Part shown: in pieces, positions 44,936 to 57,512 of the stretch
Numbering within the stretch: position 1 is the first letter of the stretch
How the letters are laid out: the number at the start of each line of letters is the position of its first letter
Assembly (NCBI GenBank): GCA_009760855.2
Contig: WPIO01000032.1
Coordinates: 3,663,001-3,727,000, forward strand
Direction: 5' to 3'
DNA length: 64,000 bases
From: Cristatella mucedo
Taxonomy: Eukaryota > Bryozoa > Phylactolaemata > Cristatellidae
The notes under the pieces: generated by a model
Told to the model about the DNA's origin: nothing
The model's input: only the letters and a program-made list of their open reading frames with translations
The model's database searches: none
Translations under genes and position numbers: made by a program

Positions 44936-45499
44936 CGTGTGCGTAGACTTGCTGAATGGCAACCATAACGATTTGCAAAGTATTGCATAGTCTACATCTG
45001 GACTGAGTGAAATTGTATCTCCTTCGACTTTATGAAAAGATTTAAAGAAAACTTAAAAACATCAGTCCCTCACTGTACGTGCTTTGTCCGTGGGAATCAC
45101 CATTTACGTGCTCATGCGTTCCGCATCGGCGTTGCTATTATAACTGATAAATTATAAAGTCAAGCTCAAGTTCTACTAGGCTCTATTGCTTCACTAGTAC
45201 AAACGAATTTTTTGGTAAGTGATAATAACTGCACTGCACTAACTTGACCAGTGTGGACAAAAAACCTTAATTCCTTTACAGCGAAATGTAGGTTTTGTGG
45301 CACTTTCAGCGAAGGGCTCGAAATTATCTGGCCTGCTAGCTTCGCGTTTAAGTGAAAGCCGACGAGTGTGCTCAATAGATGCCTCAGCGTATCTTTGATA
45401 TGAAGTCAAGATTGTGAACAAATAAATTTTCTTTTAGGCGCGAATGTGTCATGTATTGTAAAGTAATAATGATGTAATGCAAAATATTACCGTCTTTAC

Positions 45500-45770
45500 C
45501 TTCACAGAGACTGCCTGGGTATTATACAGGAGGGATTTCTATAGCGCATTCAAAGCCTTTCCGTCTTTCGGTACGCATTCGTCAGCCAAAAGACGTCGCC
45601 TCACTCAACAGAGGAACGCGAGAAGCATAGCTGATTCAGGAGGGCATTTAAAGTAGCGAGTATCATGGATGTAACAGCTCAGGACGGCTGGAAAGAATGT
45701 GCCACAGTCGCCAGCAGGAGTGTAGATGTCGTTGCCTATGAATACTAGAAGTGAGCTCAACAGTCTATGA
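45500..45770 (-). mobile_element. LINE-A 3' fragment, decayed
   Basis: The minus strand decodes as GNDIYTPAGDCGTFFPAVLS and CPPESAMLLAFLC, matching the LINE-A stretch [19 protein letters not shown] ... [13 protein letters not shown]. It is followed by a diverged 3' UTR. Confidence 0.75.
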
Positions 45771-45899
45771 CTTATTGGTTTCATTACCGTCAGAAACATA
45801 CGGATAGCAGGAGCAGACATGATTACTGTCTGACGCAGGGGTAGGTGCGAAAAAGGAGGTAGCTTCGCTAAGCCAGGCGGAAGGAGCGCTCCGCTCATT

Positions 45900-46700
45900 A
45901 AGAATGACTAGCTCATCAAAGTCCTGCTTCCGCCGCAGAACGATTCCGACCTAAACCCGCTGGTTAATCACTATTGGTCAAATAAACATGAAACGCGCGT
46001 CAGATCAGGGGATACTACTCGGTTATCGAAAAGCGAGCTACGCAGCACCGGTAAGCAGAAAAATATGGGAGAAAAGCTGCCACTAACTACCTGCAAGTGT
46101 CAGTACAAGTCTGTAAAGTCTGTAAGAGAACTGAGTATTCATTTAAATACACTGCCGATGGTATCTTTTAGAGCTGCGTTCCATTTAGCGTATCATTTTT
46201 AGTGCGGTCACCCACGAGATTTAGGGAAACGTTTCAGTAAGTTTGCAAGAGATAGTGAGTTTCTGCTTTTTTTCTACCGATCAGTGCATCAAAAAACGGT
46301 GTCTAAGGCCAACTTATGCACGCGAGGTTAATTCCTTCATATTTCCCTTAATAGGATTAAAGAACATCATCATGTATTGCAATATTAACACGTTTGGGGC
46401 CTTTGGAGTTTCTGATATTCGTCACTATTTCTGAGGAAGTATAAAGAGTTGATTACAAATAATGTTTGACTTAGTTTAATTATTTACGCTATACTTAGTT
46501 TTCGCTGTCTGGAAAATTCCTGCGTATATGACTTTGCGTTGGACTGCAGCAAAAATTCCCTATCCTCTGCATTTGTTTAAATAGCATCACCCGATCCGAA
46601 CCTGTGCTCAAAGTATCCTAAGCCAACTAAACAAAAAGGGAGAAATCATCTTCCCCTTAAGGTCCGTCACAGGGTCCACCAATAAATTCAAGATGCAATT
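45900..46700. other. AT-rich intergenic stretch, nothing recognised
   Basis: No coding or repeat signal was found before the AT microsatellite. Confidence 0.5.
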
Positions 46701-46702
46701 CA

Positions 46703-46703
<1 letters not shown>

Positions 46704-46788
<85 letters not shown>

Positions 46789-46835
46789 ATATATATTATA
46801 TATATATAGATATATATATAAATATAAATATATAT
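46704..46835. repeat. (AT)n microsatellite
   Basis: About 130 bp of alternating AT with a few TTA and ATAG interruptions. Confidence 0.97.
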
Positions 46836-46839
46836 GTAT

Positions 46840-47735
46840 ATTATCGTATTATACTATGGGATTCTAAATCTATTCAAAAAGTATGTAGAGAGACCGTTCG
46901 GAGCTTACAAGCACATGGCGCATGGCAACTCACAGCTCCACTTAAAGCTATATCCAGTAAAAAAGCTTGTATTGAGACCACCCAGCTTTTTGTACGCACG
47001 CCTTTTCCTCCACTAGCTGAAGTGCCCTATCAGTTTTGATGTAACTCTTATTAAAAGTTTGCTCGTGGCAGAGCCAATAATGTAATCTAAATAGTAAGAC
47101 TTTCAATAGTGTGACTTTCCTATGGCATCACATGGAGCTTCGGTCCAAAATAACCTTTCGGTGGACGATGAAATGAGCGTCAAGATTAAGTCTACCTACT
47201 TTTAGTTACAGAACACTAGAACAACCATAGTGTGCCTAGAAAAGAGTGCGAAGTTAGTTAGTGAGGCATATCGCATCTAGAATTCTGTAACTCTATCGTC
47301 GCTGGTCTATCTATATACTGAGTGAACTTCAAAGATGTTTACTGATGATACGAATAATTCCAAGCCTGGCTTGCCTGTTAAGAGTTTTGAATCAGTCACA
47401 TTACTGTACTTCGCTTTCAACTTCCCTTGCTTCAATTGCATCAAGCACCCTGTCAATTTAATGTGCACCGTCAGTCACTTTTATCTCCCTTCAGTAATCT
47501 GGCTTTCGCAAACGAAATAGCCGCTCCTCTGGTTCCCTCGCTCTTCACGCTCTTTGACTCTATTCGCTCAGCCGTTCGTCTAACCGAAATCCAGTCCTCC
47601 GGTCATCTGTGAAGCAGGCGTTTGAGCGACAAAGGCAGTGAAGTGGCGCAGAAGATTCAATGTGCTTGTTAGGCTGGAGCGAGCTGCACAGCGATTGCAC
47701 ACGAGCAGTGCAGGATCGGAAGCTATCTTATCGAG
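46840..47735. other. Intergenic stretch, nothing recognised
   Basis: Short open frames only; none is convincing. Confidence 0.5.
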
Positions 47736-48347
47736 CCGCTCATAGGACACCCTAAGCGTGTGGCTGGATTAAAAGGCTTTGCTGTTCTAATAGGTGATGC
47801 TATTGTGCGACCTTCACAAGTTCTTACACTGACCGACAAGGCCCGCCACGGCTTGGTTCCTTCGTACCTAGCTGAACTGCTGCATCAGTTTCAGCCTGTT
47901 CGTGCCCTCAGGTCCTGTGTGGACAATAAATTAGCTGTCCCATTCCTCCGCTTAAAGACAGTTGGCGACAGAAGCTTTAGCTCTGCAGGTCCTAGACTGT
48001 GGAACTCGCTTCCACAGTTCTTACGCAACGACAACTACTCTCCTACTGCCGACTATGGCACATTTTTTTCAGCGGTCCTGAGCTGCTACTTCCATGCTAC
48101 TCACTACCTCAACTGCTCTCCTGACTCTGCTATGCTTCCCACTTTCTCTTTGTTGCGTGAGACGAAGTCTGTTGGGTACCGAATGCGTACCGAAAGCCGC
48201 TTAGGCTGTGAGTGCGCTATACAAAACTCTCCTGCTTAAAAAAAAACACGTGGTCTTTACGACTTTGTGGAGTTACAGACGGAGATACATTACATTACAT
48301 TACATTACATTACATTACATTACATTACATTACATTACATTACATTA
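47736..48347 (+). mobile_element. LINE-A copy with in-frame internal deletion and (ATTAC)n tail
   Basis: The frame at 47760-48239 joins [17 protein letters not shown] directly to QVLTLTDKARHGLVPSYLAE, losing about 345 bp relative to the copy at 28161 without breaking the frame. It ends in the canonical 3' UTR and roughly 12 ATTAC units (48286-48347). It is very similar to the copies at 8205 and 28161, so it is young. Confidence 0.9.
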
Positions 48348-48569
48348 CACTGTATTTAATATTTGCAGGAACGCGGTCCATTCCTTTTGCACGGCAGCAT
48401 CATTACGCATGGCCAGAGTCAGTCACGAGATTAGCTACGCATCATTTGGTGTGCACGCTGGCCGGCCTCTGTCTCCACTCAACGACCTGATTGTAAGGGG
48501 CAGTTCTCACAGGCTGCTCGATCGTCTCAGCACTTGTGCAACGGTAGCATCCAAGTCTCGCTGATGCAG

Positions 48570-49090
48570 TTTAAGATATCTGCGGACCGATAAAGCGACA
48601 CACTAGTTACAGTACCAATCATATTGACTGGTGACACTTAAAATACAAGGCCGCCATCGGTACTTCTAGTGGCCGCTGCCACGACGCGCGAGGTTATTTC
48701 ACGCTGCGTTCGCGTTTAGTTTTTCTGGTTACATACCTAAAAGCCGTTTGTTTGAAACTGAGCTCGCTATACCTACCCAAGAATAAATTTCGCTTACGTA
48801 TGAAGTCAGACCTTGAATTTAATAATTATGCATGGCTTGACCTTGCCTGACTGTTTTAAATTTAGAGCGCAGGGCTATCAATGCGCGGCTTTGAAACAAG
48901 TTTCCATTGTGGTAAAATTCACACTCACTAGTAAAAAAATGTTGCTAAAATAGTCACCTTTATTTAAATCTCATACATCGATGGAAAATCCAGCCGGGAT
49001 CAGTAAATAATTATTAGTATCATTCACAGTCTTTTAAAGTCTTTCTTTATATGTTTAAATATCCTGATAGACTCATACATAATTCAAAGT
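48570..49090. repeat. Unnamed interspersed repeat, copy 2
   Basis: Partner of 40660-41220; see the landmarks given there. Confidence 0.55.
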
Positions 49091-50600
49091 GAGTGTTTAG
49101 GAAATTGACTCACCTGACATTTCGCTTGCACTGGCGGTGCAGAATAAGACTGTGGACACGGTACAATTTCTGCAATTACGGTGCTCCGTGACCCTTGCCA
49201 AAGTAAGTATTACACATAATTTCTCTCCGGTGCTGAGGCACAATTTTTTGATGCTCTGATCACTTGTAAGCCATATAGATTTGCAATTATCCGCAAAATT
49301 ATCGAAACGATGCAATACATCTCATAGGGCACAAAACCAAAGTTAATGCATTAAAGGGACTCATTTCTTAGCGCTGCCGTCGACAATTTATTTAGATGAG
49401 TATTCGTGCTCCTTTCAGACTTGCATTTATCAACACTTCTAGATAGTGAGTCTCAGCATTTCCCTATCAGTTTCTCTTCATTGGTTCTGCGTAAGTCACT
49501 GATCTACATTTAAATGGAAACCCAGTTCTTACGAATGTTTTGAGTTTATTCGGGTTGTTACGTTCAAAGAGTGGCTGTAGGTAAAAATCATTACGGGGCG
49601 GGAGCACGAACTTCAATAAACCAGCCATTCTTAGTGAGAAGAGCGCTCTTCTTCCGACGTGACGTCAGCTGATGGAGCTGCGAAGGGTGCAGCTCCGTCA
49701 GCTGACGTCACGTGCACCCTGCACCAGCCTCCTCCTCTACTGCGCCCCTGCGCCTGACTGCTCATCTCTGCATTTCTAAAAATGGGTCTGCGTTAGTTCA
49801 CAAGGCGTATATAATTTTAGCATTAACATGAAAAGAATTACAGTACGAAGCTCACGACGAATATTGCAGGGAGAGTGCTCAAGCTTCTGTCGGATGATAC
49901 GCTCGCTCGCGCTAGCGAGAGATTTAAGAATTAATTTTGGCTTAATTGCTTGACGCATATGCGCCGTGGTAGCCATCAAACAGGATTGGCCACTTTCAAT
50001 TAAACTCAAGACAGGCAGGCTGATTGTTTAGAGCACTGGTAGTGCCCGCAAATCTGCCCACTAGTACACAGAATTTCAAGTTGTATGTCCATGGTAAATC
50101 AATTTGTCTCAGCGCTGGTTAATTCTTCTTTCCATATCACGAATCTTTTATAGGAATAATAGCAATAATAATAGTGTGAATTTGTATAGATTCCTAAGAG
50201 AACTAATTTTATTTATAAGAACTTCACATGAGCCGGAAGTGAAGCAAAGAAAGTTGTCAGTGACATTAGTAACCCAGTTACAAAATTCATAAGCACACGA
50301 ATGAAGGTAAATGCGGACGAAGACTGTACAATTTGGGTCGGGTGAGTTTTCGGTTTTGCTTTTAATTACAGGTCAGCAACATTTCGCGATGGTTGTGTGA
50401 GGAAAGAAGTTCAAGCTTTTTTGCACATCGCGACTTGGTGGATTAAGTAATTATAATTATTTAGTGGGATGTGTGCAAGTATTCTAAAAAATACTCGTCA
50501 TCTGCAAGTAGAGCTTACAACCAAATTACCATATCTTGTCGAAGCGATCTTTATGGCGGGCGATTGTAAAACTCAGAGTGGATGATGATTTCAAAAGCTG
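49091..50600. other. Intergenic stretch with one hairpin
   Basis: Nothing is recognised other than the hairpin at 49658-49712. Confidence 0.5.
49658..49712. promoter_or_regulatory. Near-perfect 24-bp inverted repeat with two CRE-like TGACGTCA sites
   Basis: Arms 49658-49681 and 49689-49712 pair with one mismatch around a 7-base loop (GAAGGGT). Each arm contains TGACGTCAGCTGA. It could be a MITE core, a palindromic CREB/ATF site pair or a structured RNA element. Confidence 0.6.
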
Positions 50601-50611
50601 ATACAACGAGT

Positions 50612-51075
50612 AACCCGCCATGGGAACGGTTGCACCAGTTTCAGCCTCCTCGTTCCCTCAGATCTTGTATGGACAATAAATTAGCTGATCCATTCCTTCG
50701 CTTAAAGCCCGTTGGTGACTGAAGCTTTAGCTCTGCAGGTCCGAGACTGTGGAACTGACTTCCACGAATCTTACGAAACGACAACTAATCTCCTTCTGCC
50801 GACTAGGGCTCATTCTTTCCCGCGGTTCTGAGCTGCTACTTCCATGCAACTCGCTACCTCAACTGCTCTCCTGACTCTGCCATGCTTTCCACTTTCTCTT
50901 TGTTGCGTGAGATGGAGTCTGTTGGCCGCCGAATGCGTACCGAAAGTCGCTTCGGCTGTGTGTGGGCTAGACAAAACTCTCCAGCGTAGCACCCACGTAG
51001 TCTTTGTGGCTTTGAGGAGTAATAGACGGAGAAACATTACATTAAATTATATTAAATTACATTACATTCCGTTAG
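50612..51075 (+). mobile_element. LINE-A 3' fragment, decayed
   Basis: It follows the LINE-A coding end (CACCAGTTTCAGCCTCCTCG ... GGACAATAAATTAGC) with frameshifts. The 3' UTR ends in diverged ATTAAATT / ATTACATT repeats. Confidence 0.85.
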
Positions 51076-51289
51076 ATTATGTCACACAGTGCCGAAGGTT
51101 AGGTCTGCTCAAATCCTGGCAAAGAATGAGCCACTATGACATATAAATGATAATAATATATAAAAACATACATATATATATATAACAATATATAAAACAT
51201 ATAAATACCATGACATATAAAAGTACCTTAACGGAAGTATCAAGCCTGGCTGTCGGCTTGAGATGTTATATGCATATATATTATATACA

Positions 51290-51425
51290 TTATTTCTGTA
51301 ATGGCTTAAAAGAACTTAATCCTTATCCAGGCGCTTTCCATGTTCTGCCGTGAGGCTCGAGCTCATGAGACCGCGGTCGCTATAAGGAGATCACCTTGCC
51401 GCTTTGCCACTACGTCACACTAGGA
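51290..51425 (-). repeat. tRNA-derived SINE ending in a LINE-B-like tail
   Basis: On the minus strand a head with TAGTGGCAAAGCGG (A-box-like) and GAGCTCGAGCC (B-box-like) runs into AAAGCGCCTGGATAAGGATT and then AAGTTCTTTTAAGCC, a LINE-B-type 3' end. Confidence 0.6.
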
Positions 51426-51429
51426 CGTC

Positions 51430-53090
51430 GCAGCAAAAAGAACTTTGCCGGTGAATGGAGGGACCTGCCGGCAGGCACGCGGAGCGGCTCCCGGCGATAA
51501 TGGAAGGGAAGGCGAATAAGTCATTGGTTGGGCTACAAAGCCGTAAGCCATTCCATGCTCTAGCCACGTTGCCTGCTGACGCTGACGTTTTGTGTGCATG
51601 CGTTCATTCGGCAGCGTGCGGCCTCAACGCAAGAGGATTTTTTCTTTAAGCAAAGCACCCCCGTTAGACTAGTACTAAGGCAAAATAAGCGTACGGGACT
51701 AAGCTGTTAGCTGAGCGGCGAGCAATTTTGGCTCATCAGTAGTGCTTTCAGCAATCGACGAATCGTTCTCATGAAAGCGCTGTCGGCGGTGGTCGTTGCA
51801 AAATTCAGTGGGTTAACGCTCTTGGATCATGCGCTAAACATGGCCTGATGCGATGGGCGGCTCAGTGCGCCCAGGCAGGCAGGCTCGCTCGCGAGCGCGA
51901 ATGTAGCGAGGCGTCGCCAGAGACTCAACCGCGAGTGAGCATTGTCGGAATCGTGGCGTCGTCTCAGCCTGTTCAGTCATCGCCGCTTAGCAAGCCGAGA
52001 GCAGACGCGATTCCCGTGTAGATGCCTCTCAACTAATTGAAGCAACAAAGTGTTCAAGTGTTGGAAGCTTAGTAAACTTGGTTTTCTCGTTTTCGCTGTT
52101 CCGAGGTAAAGTTCACGGTGGTTATAAGTTGACTGGCAGCGCGAACACTATTATCCGCACAGTGTTATGAAATTCATTGGTCATTAGCAGTAAGCCGTGG
52201 GCGAGTACAAGTTAACGAGAGCTTTTGCGGCTTCTCGAAAAGACTAGCACAGGTACTCACTTGGCCCCACTTCGGCAGTGAGCTAGTGTGACCAGGTGTG
52301 ACACTGCTGAATGTGACGATCCTGCTGTGATTCGATGCTGTTAGTGCCCCAACGTTGCCTCTAATTAAGAGACTAAAGAGTTGATTTTAGAGGTAAATGT
52401 TCGAGTAATTCCGTTTCCGGAAGGTTCAAGAAGCCTTTAGTCTCAAATCCTTTGCGAATGCGGAGCTCCACTGATTCCGTTGCATTCAAGTACTCCGTTT
52501 ATTCGAAATTTTAAACTCACCATGAAGGGAAAAGCACAACTTTTGAACACCGAAAAGGAATATTGCGTGGATTTTGACTGCGTAAATGCCGGCTTTTCGA
52601 CAGACAGACTGGCAGTTGACCAACATGTGCAACGAGAGTGAACGTTCCCAGATCGATTTTTACTGTAAAATTTTTGGCCAAACTTTAATTAAAGCCCCGC
52701 TGTGAATGTGTTTCCTAATTTAATGATACGTAAGAGTAGTCATGCTTCACAGTACCCCGATAGTTATATCTCTTTGCAAAGTGATATACAGTTTAAGATA
52801 AAAAAGTTGCTTCTATTAGTAGAGCTGCTTCGCATGCCATAGCAAAGGAGAGTGCAAGTTATCGCGCAAGTCAATTCTGGAATGCCCTAAATCCCTAATG
52901 TACGTATTGCGGAATGGGAAGACTGCCGAGTTGCGGTCATTAACAACTTCCATCTCCATGCTAGATAAAGACTAGTTGGCAGCACGTGCCCAAGTCGTGT
53001 AGCCTTTTAAAAATATTCTTTTTTTCAAATAAGCTTTGTAATTCGGGATTCCCACAATATACAGTCACCCTCTGCCGACTAAAAAATGTC
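51430..53090. other. Intergenic, partly GC-rich
   Basis: A CpG-richer patch at about 51,840-52,000 could be promoter-like, but no gene could be attached to it. Confidence 0.35.
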
Positions 53091-53170
53091 GTCCTAGCCA
53101 CTGGTGGGCTGCGCTCGCAAGATGCAGCAAAAGCGATATAATAAATAATTATAAAACTTTATAAGCTCAC

Positions 53171-53418
53171 CAGCTATCGACGTAGCTGTGGCTGGCTGTT
53201 TTCGTGTGAGTTTGGCTTTGCACGAACTTCCGAATAGGAAGTTCGTCTCGCTCGCACGCCCAGGCGAGCTCTGCCGATTCATAACATTGGCCGACATACC
53301 GGACCGGAACGCTAGTCGGATCGGATAGCTGCAGCCACGAGCCCAGCGAGACGCATCGTCTCCGCCATCGTTCCGGCCTACCGATGCCGCGATAGCGCGA
53401 GCCGATCGAGCCGTGCAT
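53171..53418 (-). other. Possible minus-strand exon of an unknown gene
   Basis: The frame starts at an ATG preceded by an in-frame TGA. It reads GSWLQLSDPTSVPVRYVGQC, YESAELAWACERDELPIRKF, then SHSYVDSW, and ends at a good donor (CTG|GTGAGC). GC content is higher than its surroundings. No family is recognised and no partner exon was located. Confidence 0.3.
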
Positions 53419-53521
53419 CGGAGCGATTCAGCCGGGGTCAACCGTGCTGTAGCAGTCGTGACTGCATTTCCGGTGAAACGTTCCGGCCGCTCTGCCATCG
53501 CGTCTGGTGGCAGCCTCATTC

Positions 53522-53940
53522 GGAAGAGATTCTATACGGATGCAGTGTAAAGTAATGTATCCACACATAACCCCACACAGCCACAAAGACCACGTGGGTG
53601 TTGCGCAGGAGATTTTTTTCTATAGCGAAATCAAAGCTTGAGCGGCTTTCGATACGCATTCGGTAGCCAACGGACTTCGTCTCAATCAACAAAGAAAACG
53701 TGGGAAGCATAGCTGAGTCAGCAGGGCAGTCGAGGTAAGTGACGTAGCATGGAAGTAGCAGCTCAGGACCGCTGGTAAGCAAGCACGTGCCACAGTCGCA
53801 GGCAACAGGAGAGTAGATGTCGCTGCGTAGGAATTGCGGTAGTGAGATCCGCAGTCTTGGACCCGCATAGCAAAAGGTTCTGTCACCAACGGTCTTCAAG
53901 CGTAGGAGTGAAATGCCGCCCTGCTGTCTCATCAGGAGGC
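53522..53940 (-). mobile_element. LINE-A 3' fragment
   Basis: The minus strand reads [36 protein letters not shown] and [20 protein letters not shown], then the 3' UTR. Its terminal repeat is reduced to TACATTACTTTAC. Confidence 0.88.
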
Positions 53941-53944
53941 AGCG

Positions 53945-54545
53945 GCATTCGGGGGAGCGTCGGCGAGATGAAATTGCCCGCTGCGTGCTCCCATCTACGT
54001 CATCATCATCACCATCGCGAGTCGCAAGGAGATAGGCGGATGCCGTAGATAAAGCAGAGAGCACAAACGTTTTATCGCCGTGTTGTTCGCGAAACCGCCG
54101 CAGAAGCCTAAGGCCGGATCCATCCACCGGAAGGTGACGCTCCGTCGCACGCTACCTCAGTCGACGATTCCAGGGCGGAGGGACTCGAGTGAGTGCTCGA
54201 CTCGCATATCGCCCGTCGTCGTCGTGTCAGCGCTCGAGATGAGCTCGCTTATGCCGACGTTGCATCGAGTGAGGACAAGTAGCTACATCCATTTAGGCGG
54301 GCAGCAATCTCACCACGTGTCGGCAGCTGAAAATGCTCGTGGTCAGTAGCCTTACTAAGAGAGGCGGTAGCTAAGCATATATGCAGCTTCTCAGAACAAG
54401 GCTTGGTGATCAGTGAAACAGGACTGAACCAGTCAGTGGCCTCACTTGCCTAGGGTGATGGTCTTCGCGGACAGCATATCACTGAGCTGGCCTATACCGT
54501 ATCCCGATATTTAAGTGGCGCACGGCATGCACGCTGTATCTTGTA
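53945..54545. other. Intergenic, GC-rich at first
   Basis: A CATCATCATCACCATC stretch near 54,000 and GC-rich sequence to about 54,250. No gene can be supported. Confidence 0.35.
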
Positions 54546-54547
54546 TA

Positions 54548-54690
54548 TAATTATATACAATTCATTTATATAGCGCCCCATTAGAACTTAATCTCTATTC
54601 AGGCGCTTCACATATGCCACGGGGCCCGAGCCCACGACCTCAGCCAGACCTTGGTCGTGGCGAGCAGCTTAACCGCCGGAACAATTATCG
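54548..54690 (-). repeat. tRNA-derived SINE ending in a LINE-B-like tail
   Basis: The minus strand has GCGGTTAAGCTGCTCGCC, then GTCGTGGGCTCGGGCCCCGT (B-box-like). It runs into GAAGCGCCTGAATAGAGATT, AAGTTCTAATGGGGCGCTAT and an AT-rich tail. The stem-forming GCGCC ... GGCGC of LINE-B is kept. Confidence 0.65.
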
Positions 54691-54699
54691 TAGGCTTTG

Positions 54700-56465
54700 C
54701 ATTGTCGCTAACCGTTTGTGTACTCACCGGGCAGCTTGCCCACTTTTCCAAAGACATTTGCAAACTCACGCCGAACATCCATCCGATTCAGAACTGGTGG
54801 AGGCAGTGTTAGTTAGTGCTTAGTTAACAATTCCTAGAATCCTGAGACTAAACTTATAGGTCGCCAAGTAGATCATATTAAACTTGGAACCCGCATCTAC
54901 TGTCAGGCTTAGATTATTACGCTACAGCACGTTGAACTTCAAGCCCTACTGTGCCTGCTCACCTTCGGTAAATTTCGCAATTGACGCCTGGCCTGTCCTG
55001 CTGGGACACCCACCGACTGAAAATGGCGTAGCTTACCTCAGGCTGCAAACGTCCGATTGTATGTCGTCGGGCGGCTCCTTGGCCAGTGTTGAGTCCCATA
55101 GTAATCAGAAGAAGATAAGCGGAAATCGATGGCCTGTGACCGTGACTTTCTTTAAGGTGGCTGCATTCGTGTTATGAGCTACGCTTGGCCGATTCGGAGG
55201 TCCGAGAGGATATTGAACTTCCTGCCATGTACAAGTACTTAGCCGTCGTCTCCATAGACCGGCATATATCATTGATTGTCCGCTCGAGAGTGCGATTAGC
55301 CTCGACCAGCTGCTCGACCCGCATCGCATCTGATGACGTGCCAGTTACCATCTGGTCTCGACTTATCTTTGGCCTCTCGAGGACTTGGTAGTCACACGTG
55401 CTAGCAAGGCGAAGTAAATCCGTGTTGCCGCAATTTATGAGCTGTCCTTCGTGCAGCAGGCATTGGGCGAAGAGGCATCGTTCATAAGTCTCGCTCCGAC
55501 TAAGGATGAAACATGCGGTACATATTTCTCCAGCACCTTGTCCTGATATTCTTTAGCATGAGATCGTGCGGCAGCAATAATGGCATTGTCGTCTGCCCAC
55601 TCAAATCTTTGTAGACTTAACCAGCCTCTAAACCCGGGATATTAGTAAAATTGAAGTCTCTCACGACCTTTGTCTTTAAAATCGCCTTTCGATGCCGTCA
55701 AATAGACCTGGACGTGGTCGTGCTATTTGAGCCACTCCAGAGCCACATTTGAGGTTTGTTAAGACGGACGAGGCGGCTGCAATACTTTCTTCGCACTCAT
55801 GCTGTGTACTTAGACTCCCGAAACAATGATTTTTATCTACATAGACCAACAGGCTCATGGTGCTTTATTCAAGTGCCGCTCATGCACAGGTACTGCTGTA
55901 TGGCGGCGTTTTGGAGGTTCTATTTCACATCCTCCGGATTTTCCGGGGACTAGTTGATACTGGTGACTGTAACGGGTAAGACGACAAGGAGACCGTTTGC
56001 CAAGTGTTTCTAGCCTATAGCACAAGAGCTTAGCCACGAGGCAGGCGTTAGGAAAAAAATATCTAGTTGCTGTGCTCGTGCATCTTTCTTGTCGATGTTT
56101 TTTGAGACCAGGTTTTGGGCCCAGCACGGTGCACACGAGTAGCCTATCAGGAATGAGTGCCGTGACACGAAATACAACTTCTAATACAGCTCTCATAGCC
56201 TGAAGCTGCAAGCCTTATGAAATGCAGAAGACAGATGGCGTGTTTACAAATACCAACTGGGTGGCTTTGCAGTACCGCAAGGTAGAGTACCTAGAATCAA
56301 CCTATTGAGTTTTGCATGTGAGTTTGTGAAGGTATAAGCGCGTATCAGTGGGACTCGAAACGAAAGTCGCTGACCAATGGGTTCACGCTAAGCCCATTGG
56401 GTATTTTTACAGCAATGATAAGTATCGCTCAAAAATTCCGGAAGAGAATTTACTATTTTGCCTAT
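54700..56465. other. Intergenic, nothing recognised
   Basis: Short open frames in both strands lack any recognisable motif. Confidence 0.5.
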
Positions 56466-56467
56466 GA

Positions 56468-57512
56468 AATTTAACGGTTCTCCGTCTGTAAATCCACAAA
56501 GACTCTGTGGGTGTTACGCAGGAGAGTTTTGTATAGCGCACGCACAGCCTAAGCGACTTTCGGTACGCATTTGGCGGCCAACATACTTCACCTCACCCAA
56601 CAAAGAAAAAATGGGAAGCATAGCGGAGTCAGGAGATCAGTTTAGGTAGTGAGTAGCATGGAAGTAGCAGCTCAGGACCGCTGGAAAGAATGTGCCGTAG
56701 TCGGCAGCAGGAGAGTAGTTGCCGTTGCGTAAGCATTGTGGAAGCGAGTTCCACAGTCTAGAACCTTCACAGCGGAAGCTTTTGTCGCCAACGGTCTTTA
56801 AGCGGAGGAATAGAACAGCTAATTTATTGTCCATACAGGACTTGAGGGCATTGTGAGTTTGAAACTTGTGCAGGAGTTTAGCTATGTACGAAGGAGCCAA
56901 GCCATGGCCGGTCTTGTGGGTCAGTGTAAGAACTTTGCTCTGTATCCGTTGATAAACCGGCAGCCATCCAAGCTCGTTTAGCAAAGGAGACACGCGGTCA
57001 AACCTCTAGGATTTTTAAACTAGCCTTGCAGTCACATTCATCGTCAGCTAAAGTGGCCTAGCGACTTTTATCGGTAGCCCAGCTAAAAGGGAATCACAAT
57101 AATCTAGCCGAGACGGAACTAAGCAGCTAGTTAAATTCTTTGCAAGCCACCGTGGAAGACGGTTCATAATTTTAGATAGAGATCGAACGTGATGGCTATC
57201 TGTGGCAGCAGTACTCTTAACAAAGCTTTCAAAATTTAGGCAGCTGTCAAAGACAGCACCTGAAATCCGAGCACATTTGGATGGTCGCACGACAGCATCG
57301 CCTATTAGAAGAGCAAAGTGTTCTAGTCCAGCAACCAGCTCGTGGTGTCCTCTGAGCAGCAGTTCAGTTTTATTCGTCGTTTAGTTTAAGGAAATTTGCG
57401 GACATCTATGATTAAATATCTGGAAGGCAAGCATTCAGTTTATTAGTCGCTGCAGCAGACTCCGAGGGTTGAAATAAATAATATGTCTGAGTACTGTTAG
57501 GATAAAAGGGAG
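56468..57512 (-). mobile_element. LINE-A, 3' half of a second split element
   Basis: From the 3' UTR (56480-56520) through a C-terminal frame ([31 protein letters not shown]) to the end of the RT. It breaks at about 57,512 in the codons corresponding to YADD (decayed to YPNS). Sense continuity resumes at 60472. Confidence 0.85.

Noticed and set aside
48282-48350. CRISPR-like or telomeric array at the ATTAC repeat
   Set aside because: It is a 5-bp LINE tail microsatellite without spacers.
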